This document shows, piece by piece, positions 26,801-36,410 of a stretch of 50,250 bases of DNA; the first letter of the stretch is position 1, and every line of letters starts with the position of its first letter. This DNA is from Gammaproteobacteria bacterium. Lineage in GTDB: Bacteria; Pseudomonadota; Gammaproteobacteria; UBA1113. The translations under genes and the position numbers were made by a program. The stretch covers positions 1-50,250 of the forward strand of contig JAGVJK010000011.1 of NCBI GenBank assembly GCA_020051155.1, given 5' to 3'. The notes beneath the pieces were generated by a model. The model saw nothing but the letters and a program-made list of their open reading frames with translations. It searched no databases and was not told the DNA's origin.

Positions 26801-27722
26801 ATTATTATTTATAATCGCAGCTATTGGCATCGTTGCTGGTCTGATCAGTGTCTATGCTTATAATGACCGCATCAAAAACCAACCACCCGTTGCAGTGAGT
26901 TACAATCCTTACCACAATGGCATTTATGCAACAGGGATTGTCGAAAGTTATCAAGAGGATGGTTCTAATGTTAATATTTATGCTGAAGTTTCTGGCAGAG
27001 TCACACATATTTTTGTAAAAGATGGTCAAACTCTCAAAAAAGGAGAACCTATTCTATCAATTGCTGACTCATCACAACGTGGAATCGTGAAAAAAGATGA
27101 AGCGCTTATTCATTCTGCTAAGGCAAGTTTGGTGAATGTAAAGCAGCAATTAGAAAAGATTCAACGCTCATACTCTATTAATCGAAAATCTATTAGTAAA
27201 AATACGCTAGATAATGCGATTAATGCGGTTAAAATTTCCGAAGAAGATGTCAGAGTGGCAATAGCACAATTTGAATCAGATAAAGCAGTGTTAGAAAAAT
27301 ACTTAATTAAATCACCCATTGATGGTGTTATTTTGCGTGTTGCTGCTGCTATCGGAGGCTATGTATCGCCCTCGGGTACGTATGATTCTTATACTCAAGG
27401 TATGTTGCCTGTGATTCAAATGGGGGTGGTAACACCTTATCTGCAAGTGCGCTGTTATCTGGATGAAATACTAGTACCTCGATTGCCACAGTCGAATAAA
27501 TTATCAGCAACGTTATTTATTCGGGGGTTAAATAATAAAAGTATTCCATTGGATTTTGTGAATATTCAGCCTTTCACGATTCCGAATATTCAATTATCGA
27601 ATGAAAGAAACGAGCGAGTGGATGTGAGGGTTTTACCGATTATTTTTAAATTTACTAAACCAACGGATGTCAATCTTTTTCCCGGACAATTAGTTGATGT
27701 TTACATTAAAGGTACAGCATGA
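26790..27722 (+). CDS. Membrane-fusion (adaptor) protein of ABC exporter, HlyD/DevB-like
   Basis: 310 residues. An N-terminal membrane anchor (about 5-24) is followed by a split biotinyl-lipoyl domain (VSGRVTHIFVKDGQTLKKGEPIL and a second half IKSPIDGVILRV). Between them is a helical hairpin (about residues 105-170), and a beta-barrel domain follows. It links the inner-membrane ABC pump to an outer-membrane channel. The gene overlaps the ATPase gene upstream and the outer-membrane lipoprotein gene downstream (4 bases), so the four products are probably made together. Confidence 0.9.
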   Translation: MKIKLLFIIAAIGIVAGLISVYAYNDRIKNQPPVAVSYNPYHNGIYATGIVESYQEDGSNVNIYAEVSGRVTHIFVKDGQTLKKGEPILSIADSSQRGIVKKDEALIHSAKASLVNVKQQLEKIQRSYSINRKSISKNTLDNAINAVKISEEDVRVAIAQFESDKAVLEKYLIKSPIDGVILRVAAAIGGYVSPSGTYDSYTQGMLPVIQMGVVTPYLQVRCYLDEILVPRLPQSNKLSATLFIRGLNNKSIPLDFVNIQPFTIPNIQLSNERNERVDVRVLPIIFKFTKPTDVNLFPGQLVDVYIKGTA

Positions 27723-29272
27723 AAGTAATAGCGATCTTCATGTATCTGACTTGCCTTGTGATGAGCGGGTGTGCACTTTATAAAAAACCTGAAGTTCCCG
27801 CTGTGTTAGAGCCTACGCATTTTAAATATGAAGTGCAAGCAACCTATGCACCGTTAAAAGAACGATGGTGGGAAAATTTCAATGATCATACGTTAAACCA
27901 ATTGATTGAATTAGCACTTAAAAATAATTATGATTATCAAGTAGCTCTTAAAAATATAGAAATTGCAGAAACTTATGTAACACAAAATCAATCGTTTCTT
28001 TTCCCGCAAATTAATTTTGAATTTGATTCATCAAGAAATAAAACCATGAGTTTGTTTAATACGAATGAGTTTATTAGCAATGCAGATACCTCTATTGCTG
28101 ATAATAATGGGTCAGCAGGAAGAGGTAGAGTTTTTAATTTGCAACAAATATTTAGCTCAGTGTCTTATGAGGTCGATGTTTGGAACCAACTTAGAAACGC
28201 AGTCAAACAATCAAAAGCGGATGTAGCATCCAGCATAGCGCAAAGTGATGTGGTGAAGTTAACCTTGCTTAGTAACGTTGCCAATACATATTTTCAAATT
28301 AATGCGTTAAATTCACAATTATCTAACTTAAAACAACAATATCAAGCTACAAAAGATTTATTCTATTTTAATGGGGCGCAATATAAAGGAAAACTCATTG
28401 ATGTGACGACAGTCAATGATAGTAGTAATCAGATGGATGCGATAAAAATAAATATAAAAAATGCGGAGAAGCAACGAGAAATTCTGATGAATATGCTCGC
28501 TTATTTATTAGGGTCGCCACCAGAGTTTTTATCATTTCCAGGACATGACTCACTCAAACACATTGATTACGCGCATATTGTTCCAGCTGGCATTCCTGCG
28601 AAAATGATGGTGAATCGGCCTGATATACAATCTGCTTACTTTAATGTTTTATCGACCGGTTATGTGGAAAAACAAAGTTTAGCAAATTTTTTCCCTAACA
28701 TTAATTTAACTGGAAACTATGGTTATGCTAATAGCAGTTTTTCTAAAATTTTTACAGTCTCTCATGCATTTTGGAACTATGGGGCAAGTCTGCTACAGCC
28801 CATTTTCGACTATAAACTCAGGATGAGTGAATATAAACGCTCAAAATATCAATATGAATCGTCAATTATTACGTATAAAGAAACCATTGTGAATGCATTT
28901 CAAGAGGTGGATAATGCTTTGCTGTCTTACCAAAAAGATAGTGAATCTTTATATGCATACCAAAATCAAGTGAGAAACTCCACTCAAAAATTAAATGTAT
29001 CCGATGCACAATATCAATCTGGGTACGGCGAGTATTCTGCATACTTAACCAATAAACTCACTCTGCTGCAAAACGCTTACAATGTTACAGCACAACAATT
29101 AGCGGTCACGCAGGATGTGATCCAAGTTTATAAAACCTTAGGGCTTGGATTGTCTTTTTCCCCACCTACGCAGAAACAGCCGTTTGAGACGAAGAAGCCT
29201 TCCTCTCTGCTTGCGCATAAAGATGCCGCAAATACTCATACTGTGTCGGTAAATTCTCACCAAGATATTTAG
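27719..29272 (+). CDS. Outer-membrane efflux lipoprotein, TolC/NodT family
   Basis: 517 residues. A lipoprotein signal ends LVMSGC at residue 18 (lipobox Cys). The mature part has the two OEP repeats: RWWENFNDHTLNQLIELAL ... NYDYQVALKNIEIAE and, in the second half, RPDIQSAYFNVLS, FFPNINLTGNYGY and TIVNAFQEVDNALLSY. It would trimerise as the exit duct for the ABC exporter encoded just upstream. The last 36 codons overlap the 3' end of the convergent halogenase gene by 107 bases. The extended tail after GLGLSFSPP is not needed by the fold and may have come from this overlap. Confidence 0.92.
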   Translation: MKVIAIFMYLTCLVMSGCALYKKPEVPAVLEPTHFKYEVQATYAPLKERWWENFNDHTLNQLIELALKNNYDYQVALKNIEIAETYVTQNQSFLFPQINFEFDSSRNKTMSLFNTNEFISNADTSIADNNGSAGRGRVFNLQQIFSSVSYEVDVWNQLRNAVKQSKADVASSIAQSDVVKLTLLSNVANTYFQINALNSQLSNLKQQYQATKDLFYFNGAQYKGKLIDVTTVNDSSNQMDAIKINIKNAEKQREILMNMLAYLLGSPPEFLSFPGHDSLKHIDYAHIVPAGIPAKMMVNRPDIQSAYFNVLSTGYVEKQSLANFFPNINLTGNYGYANSSFSKIFTVSHAFWNYGASLLQPIFDYKLRMSEYKRSKYQYESSIITYKETIVNAFQEVDNALLSYQKDSESLYAYQNQVRNSTQKLNVSDAQYQSGYGEYSAYLTNKLTLLQNAYNVTAQQLAVTQDVIQVYKTLGLGLSFSPPTQKQPFETKKPSSLLAHKDAANTHTVSVNSHQDI

Positions 29273-30779
29273 AGTGCTCTGCGATCTCTTTAAAAATCAC
29301 CTCACCGCGTTCTAAAATATCAGGGCGATGGTATAACAATGGCAACGGTGATTTCGGTAATTGATCCACACCACAAAGAATGCATTGATAACTACTATTC
29401 GTCCAAAAATTTTCAAAGCGTGCAGCAAACGAGGTATACAATTGATTGTCACCTTGATGACTTTTACGAATAGGAATACCCGCACGTTGTCTTTCCAAAA
29501 TTAATTGCAAAGAAGGAGGCGTTTTCGTTTCGTATTTATTCGCGCGCCAAAACGGCGTATCTTCTCGAGGAGAGGTTTTAAAATGCATGACGATAAAATC
29601 TTTCACATCTTCTACCATGTATTGAACTTTTTGATTAAATTTATCACGGATAGCGGGTTCCATATTTTTATCCGGAAAATGTTTCACTAATTGGAATAGA
29701 GCCGCATACACAAAGTAGAGCCCGGTAGATTCTAAAGGTTCAAGAAAGCCACTAGCCAAACCAATGCTCACACAATTTTTTACCCAAGAACGACAACGTC
29801 GTCGTGATTGAAACTTAATGTGCCGCAAATTTAATCCTTTAGCCCGTTCACCAAAGAAATCGAGAATTTCTTTTTCTGCAGCTTCTTCAGAAATAAATTG
29901 GCTAGAGTAAACATACCCATTACCTGAACGAGTAAATAAAGGAATTTCCCATAACCATCCTGCGTCAAAGGCCGTGGCACTGGTGTAAGGACGAATGCCA
30001 GTGAGATGCGGTTCCTCAGGCAGATTCACCGCAATGGCACGATCAGTTAACAGACTCTCATCATAAAACACAGAAGGTTCTTTCAAGATTTTTTCAATCA
30101 AAAAGCTGCGAAAGCCAGAGCAATCAATAAATAAATCACCATGATATTCGGTGCCTTGATCGCTGATCACACACTGAATGTTGCCTTGCTCATCCAAACG
30201 CGCATCCACTAATTCATCGTAACAGTGATTGACCCCACGAGCTTTGCTCCAATCACGTAAAAAATTTGCTAAGAGTAATGCATCAAAATGATAGGCATAA
30301 TGCTGTACTTGTGTGCCATCCATAAATCTAGGGGATTTGTTGAGATCACAAGCCAGTAAAGAACTGAAGCAAGCATAATCCATTGGTACTTGATAGTGTT
30401 CTTCAAGCCGTTTTTTAATCCAGAGATGAGTCAACGGTACTTCATCAATCGAAGGAATCTCTCCAAAGTTGTGATAGTAATAATCAGAGCCCTCTCGTAA
30501 ACTTTTTTTCCAGTTGAGAAATTTGACGCCTAATTTATAAGTTGCTTGGCAAGCGGGCATCCAATCTTCCTCAGCTAAACCCAGAGTATCAAAGAATTCC
30601 GATTTAATGGTGGGAACGGTTGCTTCACCAACACCGATGCGTTCAATGGTAGGAGATTCAACAACGGTAATTGAAACATTAAAACCGAGGGATTTTGCCA
30701 AGTAAGAGGCGGCCATCCAACCAGAACTTCCACCGCCGACAATAACGATCTTTTCTATTTTTGGCTGAGAATGCGTCAT
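29166..30779 (-). CDS. Flavin-dependent tryptophan-halogenase-like protein
   Basis: 537 residues from ATG 30779 (AAAGGA about 9 bases upstream). FAD-site motif VIVGGGSSGWMAA; the halogenase fingerprint WLWEIP; GVGEATVPTIK followed by the Lys in TYKLGVKFLNWKK that corresponds to the hypohalous-acid Lys of PrnA; and EPLESTGLYF carrying the equivalent of the catalytic Glu. All the key residues I can check are present, so chlorination or bromination of tryptophan or an indole is plausible. Some relatives in this family act on other substrates or have no known activity. No NRPS, PKS or flavin reductase gene is nearby; the convergent exporter is the only candidate partner. Confidence 0.88.
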   Translation of the reverse strand: MTHSQPKIEKIVIVGGGSSGWMAASYLAKSLGFNVSITVVESPTIERIGVGEATVPTIKSEFFDTLGLAEEDWMPACQATYKLGVKFLNWKKSLREGSDYYYHNFGEIPSIDEVPLTHLWIKKRLEEHYQVPMDYACFSSLLACDLNKSPRFMDGTQVQHYAYHFDALLLANFLRDWSKARGVNHCYDELVDARLDEQGNIQCVISDQGTEYHGDLFIDCSGFRSFLIEKILKEPSVFYDESLLTDRAIAVNLPEEPHLTGIRPYTSATAFDAGWLWEIPLFTRSGNGYVYSSQFISEEAAEKEILDFFGERAKGLNLRHIKFQSRRRCRSWVKNCVSIGLASGFLEPLESTGLYFVYAALFQLVKHFPDKNMEPAIRDKFNQKVQYMVEDVKDFIVMHFKTSPREDTPFWRANKYETKTPPSLQLILERQRAGIPIRKSHQGDNQLYTSFAARFENFWTNSSYQCILCGVDQLPKSPLPLLYHRPDILERGEVIFKEIAEHSKYLGENLPTQYEYLRHLYAQAERKASSSQTAVSA

Positions 30780-30971
30780 ATTATAAAATCCTTTTATTGA
30801 TGAAGTGCAAAGTTGCATTAGTACACGAATCTTCTTCGAGTTTCAATTCCCTTTTTCCCAAAATAATTGATTATTTTGCGGCTTCTAAGGTACCATACCG
30901 CTTTGTTTGGGGTAGACCACCGAGTTGGGCGGTTGCTATTCAATCGTAACACAGTAAAAAGAGAGCGATAA

Positions 30972-32264
<1,293 letters not shown>

Positions 32265-32265
32265 A

Positions 32266-32352
32266 TGGTGCCGAGGAGAGGACTCGAACCTCCACAGGGT
32301 TGCCCCCACAAGCATCTGAAACTTGCGTGTCTACCGATTTCACCACCTCGGC
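32266..32352 (-). tRNA. tRNA-Leu (anticodon CAG)
   Basis: On the minus strand an 87-nt class II tRNA folds with a perfect 7-bp acceptor stem (GCCGAGG / CCTCGGC) and an encoded 3' ACCA. The anticodon loop TTCAGAT is closed by CAAGT/GCTTG and has anticodon CAG. A long variable arm (GTGGGGGCAACCCTG region) and a T-loop GGTTCGAGTCC are present. It has the usual length and D-loop (GGTAGAC) of tRNA-Leu. It lies immediately past purA in the opposite direction. Confidence 0.96.
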
Positions 32353-32448
32353 ATCGCATCTACGCGACGTGCTGAACTCTAACGATGTCTCTGTTATTTG
32401 TCAATGGATTTGCAGTAAGGAGATCTGGAACTCATGAACACAATAAGT

Positions 32449-32601
32449 AAAGAGTGCCTTCTCCCCTTGCGGGAGAAGGTGGCCGAAGGCCGGATGAGGG
32501 GTACCTAATCGATAAATTTCAACAAAGTATTTTACTTGAATTTGAATACCCCTCAACCGCCCTTCGGGCACCTTCTCCCGCAAGGGGAGAAGGCACTCTT
32601 T
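32449..32601. repeat. Palindromic repeat family A, full copy 2
   Basis: A 153-bp copy of the element at 13954-14106, in the same orientation. The inverted arms are almost unchanged, and the A+T-rich centre shares a long common stretch (TTTCAACAAAGTATTTTAC). It lies in the 286-base gap between the tRNA-Leu and the small lipoprotein gene. Nothing else is recognisable in that gap. Confidence 0.9.
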
Positions 32602-32638
32602 GAGGTATTTGCTCTTTCACAAAGAAAGCAGTCTTTCT

Positions 32639-32902
32639 CTATTTATCGCAACCATGGGCCTTAAAGCTTTGTACTTTTTTGTACATTGCAGGATCATTTT
32701 CATGCAAGTCTTCGTAGTTATTATGACCATAATAACCCAATTCCTTGGCTAAAGTGGCACAAACTTGATCACGATTAGCCGCATTACTGGATGTAACAGG
32801 CACACTTGGATCGTCATAATTATTAACAGTGTAGCTATCACAGGCTGTCAATGCTAGACTGAGCCCTAGTGCGATAAAAGCCAAACCTGTTCGTTTTAGC
32901 AT
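32639..32902 (-). CDS. Small putative lipoprotein
   Basis: 87 residues from ATG 32902, preceded by GAGGGGG; longer in-frame starts upstream lack such a site. A lipoprotein signal (MLKRTGLAFIALGLSLALTAC) would leave Cys21 as the lipidated residue (written here only to locate the lipobox LTAC). The mature 67 residues are polar, with paired Cys (DQVCATLAKELGYYG and KAHGCDK) that may form a disulfide. Family not recognised. It is a single gene, divergent from rnr, probably periplasmic-facing on a membrane. Confidence 0.75.
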   Translation of the reverse strand: MLKRTGLAFIALGLSLALTACDSYTVNNYDDPSVPVTSSNAANRDQVCATLAKELGYYGHNNYEDLHENDPAMYKKVQSFKAHGCDK

Positions 32903-33120
32903 ATAACCCCCTCGATAAAAAATGTTATATAGTACATTCATACACCACGCTAAAACCTCAATACGGCCATCACGTGATGTAATTAAGGATTGTTTAGCAA
33001 TCCGTGTGCCATAAACGTCATTATTAACACAAGGGCACACAATCGCCAGACTCTGAGCTACAATCTTATACTGTAGCTAAACGGAGTCTAGTATAGCAAA
33101 GGAAACATAGGACACTCGAT

Positions 33121-35334
33121 GTGAGTAAAAAGAAACAAAAAGCAAAAACCGATCCCTACGCAACGCGAGAGGCGGAAAAATATGAGAATCCCATTCCCAG
33201 TCGGGAATATATTATGGAACTATTGGGACAGTCAAAGAAAACCTTGGGCTTTGATGCAATTGCTGCATTATTACAAATCGATGACCCCGTACAGTTGGAA
33301 GCCTTGTCTCGTCGCTTAAAAGCCATGTGCCGTGATGGACAACTCATGTTTGGTCGTCGCAAAGAGTATGGCTTAGCCAATAAAATGAATTTGATTGCAG
33401 GACGAGTGATTGCCCATCGCGATGGCTTCGGTTTTCTCGTACCTGATAGTGGTGAAGGGGATATCTTCCTCACCGCACGCCAAATGCAAAAAGTGTTTCA
33501 TGGTGACCGCGCCTTAGTGCGTATCGAAGGTCAAGATCGTCGAGGTCGAGATGAAGGCGCAATTGTGGAAGTTTTGGAACGCAATACGGAGCAGGTGGTT
33601 GGACGATTAGTTTGGCATGAGGGTGTTCCCTTTGTCATGCCAGAGAGTAAATACTTTCCTCAAGATATTTTGATTCTTCCCTCTGAATTAAAAGATGCGA
33701 AAACCGGCAGTATTGTCAATGTAGAAATTGTTTCACAACCGACAGCGCGCTCCTGTGCTGTAGGGCGAATCATTGAAGTATTGGGTGCCCACATGGATCC
33801 CGGTATGGAAATCGACATTGCCGTTCGGGCGCACGGGCTTCCTTATGCATGGCCTGCGGATGTGGAAGAAGAAGCACGTCACATTCCTGATCGTGTGACG
33901 CCGGCAGCGAAGAAAAAACGTTTGGATATCCGTCATATTCCCTTAGTCACCATTGATGGTCCTGATGCTAAAGATTTTGATGATGCGGTGTATTGCGAAA
34001 GAACCGAAGAGGGTTGGCGCTTAGTGGTGGCCATTGCCGATGTTGCTTATTACGTAAAAGAAGACAGTGCTTTGGATCGTGAAGCCGCAGCACGCGGTAA
34101 CTCAGCCTACTTTCCACAGCGTGTAATTCCAATGTTGCCAGAAGTATTATCCAATGGATTATGTTCATTAAATCCAAAAGTAGAACGGCTATGTATGGTG
34201 TGTGATGTGTCTATATCATCACGCGGCAAAATACTTTCCTATGAATTTTACGAAGGTGTTATGCAATCCAAAGCGCGCTTAACCTATGGTCAAGTAGCAG
34301 CGATGGTAGTCGATCAAGAGCAAGCAATCATTGATAAATATCAAAAGCTATATCCGCATTTACAAGATTTATACACTCTGTATAAAGTGCTGCATAAACG
34401 CCGACAAAGTCGTGGGGCATTGGATTTTGAAATTCCAGAGACAAAAATTCTTTTCGACAAAAAAGGTAAAATTGAAAAAATTATACCGACACAGCGCAAT
34501 GATGCCCATCGTTTAATTGAAGAATGTATGTTGGTAGCAAACGTCTGCGCTGCAGAAATTCTGTTAAAAAATAAAATTACTGGATTATTCCGAGTTCACC
34601 AAGGGCCGGATCCTGATAAATTAATCGATGTGCGACAATTTCTTGGTGAATTAGGTTTGCAACTTAAAGGTGGCAATGAGCCCACGCCAAAAGATTACGC
34701 AACATTGATTGCTCAAATCACGGGGCGTCCGGATTTTGCTATGTTGCAAACAGTATTGCTGCGCTCCTTGAGTCAAGCAGTGTACAATCCTGAAAATCAA
34801 GGTCACTTTGGTTTAGCCTATGATGCCTATACGCACTTTACGTCACCGATTCGACGCTATCCCGATTTATTGGTGCATCGAGCCATTAAACATATTATCA
34901 GCGGGAAAAAGGCAAAAACCTTTTTCTATAGTGAAGAAAAAATGGCGCAACACTGCGCCCATTGTTCTGCTACGGAGCGTCGCGCTGATGAAGCATCGCG
35001 AGATGTGATTGATTGGCTTAAATGTGAATATATGCAAGATAAATTAGGCCAAGAATTTGATGGGATCATCACCGGAGTAACAGGCTTTGGTCTGTTTGTA
35101 GAATTAAAAGAAGTGTACGTGGAAGGATTGATCCACGTGACATCTTTAAACAATGATTATTATCAATTTGATCCTCTGCGCCACCAATTATTGGGCGAGC
35201 GTTCTGGTGTGCGTTATCAATTAGGCAATCCAGTACGCGTGCGTTTAGCAGGCGTTAATTTAGAAGATCGTAAAATTGATTTTGATTTGGTGGAGACACC
35301 AAAACCAGGTAGAGGTCGTAAAAAGAAATCATGA
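33121..35334 (+). CDS. rnr: Ribonuclease R
   Basis: 737 residues from a GTG start. It is a 3'-to-5' exoribonuclease that degrades structured RNA. Domains in order: an N-terminal helix-turn-helix (about 20-85), two cold-shock RNA-binding domains (about 85-235; GRVIAHRDGFGFLVPD), the RNB catalytic domain with TIDGPDAKDFDDAVYCE (metal-binding Asp cluster) and FTSPIRRYPDLLVHR, and an S1 domain (FDGIITGVTGFGLFVELKE). A short basic tail GRGRKKKS ends it. It overlaps rlmB by ATGA, the usual pairing. Confidence 0.97.
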   Translation: MSKKKQKAKTDPYATREAEKYENPIPSREYIMELLGQSKKTLGFDAIAALLQIDDPVQLEALSRRLKAMCRDGQLMFGRRKEYGLANKMNLIAGRVIAHRDGFGFLVPDSGEGDIFLTARQMQKVFHGDRALVRIEGQDRRGRDEGAIVEVLERNTEQVVGRLVWHEGVPFVMPESKYFPQDILILPSELKDAKTGSIVNVEIVSQPTARSCAVGRIIEVLGAHMDPGMEIDIAVRAHGLPYAWPADVEEEARHIPDRVTPAAKKKRLDIRHIPLVTIDGPDAKDFDDAVYCERTEEGWRLVVAIADVAYYVKEDSALDREAAARGNSAYFPQRVIPMLPEVLSNGLCSLNPKVERLCMVCDVSISSRGKILSYEFYEGVMQSKARLTYGQVAAMVVDQEQAIIDKYQKLYPHLQDLYTLYKVLHKRRQSRGALDFEIPETKILFDKKGKIEKIIPTQRNDAHRLIEECMLVANVCAAEILLKNKITGLFRVHQGPDPDKLIDVRQFLGELGLQLKGGNEPTPKDYATLIAQITGRPDFAMLQTVLLRSLSQAVYNPENQGHFGLAYDAYTHFTSPIRRYPDLLVHRAIKHIISGKKAKTFFYSEEKMAQHCAHCSATERRADEASRDVIDWLKCEYMQDKLGQEFDGIITGVTGFGLFVELKEVYVEGLIHVTSLNNDYYQFDPLRHQLLGERSGVRYQLGNPVRVRLAGVNLEDRKIDFDLVETPKPGRGRKKKS

Positions 35335-36065
35335 GTACTTCTTATTTATTCGGCTTGCACAGTGCAAAGGCGCGTCTTGAAAAACAGCCTGACACAGTGC
35401 AGAAAGTTTATTTATTGCAAGGTCGGCAAGATGCTGCTATTCAGGCAGTGGTGCAATTGGCCAATACGGTGCGTGTACCCGTGCAATGGGTTTCACGTCA
35501 AACCTTAGAAAAAATGAGTGGCGATGAAAATCATCAAGGTGTTTTGTTAGAAGTATCAGCGCCGCAGCTTGCCTATGATGATTTAGATTCATTGTTAGAT
35601 CAATTAACGGAACCAGCATTTTTATTGGTGTTAGATGGCGTACAAGATCCGCATAATTTAGGTGCGTGCTTACGTAGTGCCGATGCAGCGGGTGTGCACG
35701 CAGTGGTGGTGCCGAAGGATAACGCTGTTTCGATTACACCAACAGTGAGTAAAGTTGCTTGTGGTGCTGCGGAAACAGTGCCTTTTTTCCAAGTAACGAA
35801 TTTGGCTCGAACCTTAGAGTCTTTGCAACAACGAGGCATTTGGATTTATGGCTTGGCAGGTGAAGCAAAGAAAAGCCTATATCAAATGACCTTCGATGGC
35901 CCAATTGCTTTGGTCATGGGCGCAGAAGGCAAGGGCTTACGTCAATTAACAAAAACCAAATGCGATGAATTATTGTATTTACCGATGAAAGGCTCTGTGG
36001 AAAGCTTAAATGTTTCCGTGGCAACAGGTATCAGTTTATTTGAAGTGCTTCGCCAACGAGGGTGA
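35331..36065 (+). CDS. rlmB: 23S rRNA 2'-O-methyltransferase (Gm2251)
   Basis: 244 residues, a SPOUT/TrmH-family enzyme that methylates the 2'-O of G2251 in 23S rRNA with SAM. The N-terminal L7Ae-like substrate-binding domain (FGLHSAKARLEKQPD ...) precedes the knot domain with LVLDGVQDPHNLGACLRSADAAG cut at NLGA, VMGAEGKGLR and SLNVSVATGISLFE (the three SPOUT motifs). It starts inside the rnr stop. Downstream the conserved backbone is interrupted by tandem repeats and ankyrin genes before rpsF. Confidence 0.96.
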   Translation: MSTSYLFGLHSAKARLEKQPDTVQKVYLLQGRQDAAIQAVVQLANTVRVPVQWVSRQTLEKMSGDENHQGVLLEVSAPQLAYDDLDSLLDQLTEPAFLLVLDGVQDPHNLGACLRSADAAGVHAVVVPKDNAVSITPTVSKVACGAAETVPFFQVTNLARTLESLQQRGIWIYGLAGEAKKSLYQMTFDGPIALVMGAEGKGLRQLTKTKCDELLYLPMKGSVESLNVSVATGISLFEVLRQRG

Positions 36066-36072
36066 TCGACAA

Positions 36073-36210
36073 GTGAATCATCAATTGGACGGTGGTTGAA
36101 TCACCAATTGGACGGCGGTTGAATCACCAATTGGACGGCGGTTGAGTCATCAATTGGACGGAGGTTGAATCATCAATTGGACGGTGATTGAGTCATCAAT
36201 TAGACGGGTA
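36073..36210. repeat. Six tandem copies of a 23-bp repeat
   Basis: Six head-to-tail units of exactly 23 bp start at 36073, 36096, 36119, 36142, 36165 and 36188. Each has the core CAATTGGACGG (CAATTAGACGG in the last) preceded by TTGAATCA- or TTGAGTCA-type sequence. Differences are single bases. The core contains the palindrome CAATTG. The array begins just after the rlmB stop and lies in the 345-base gap before the ankyrin genes. The rest of the gap (36211-36410) shows only a 62-codon open frame that I do not trust as a gene. Confidence 0.93.
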
Positions 36211-36410
36211 GTTAAAGAGATGCAAATATGTACAGACGGTATGTTAAAACTAATATTTTCAATGGGTTATAAGACGCGTCTGTTGTGTCGAGATTCTTTA
36301 TACGATGGTGACCATACCACATCCTTTGGTGATAAATTATTTGCTGTGCCTATTGCAGCCTTATGGAGCTAAATGAGCTGACCTCCAGTCATACTCCCAA
36401 TTAAAAGGCC

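Noticed and set aside
36073..36210. Tandem 23-bp repeats considered as a CRISPR array
   Set aside because: Units abut with no spacers, and no cas gene is in the window.
36184..36372. Open frame of 62 codons after the tandem repeats
   Set aside because: It begins inside the repeat array, has no ribosome site and no recognisable composition or family, so I treat it as chance.
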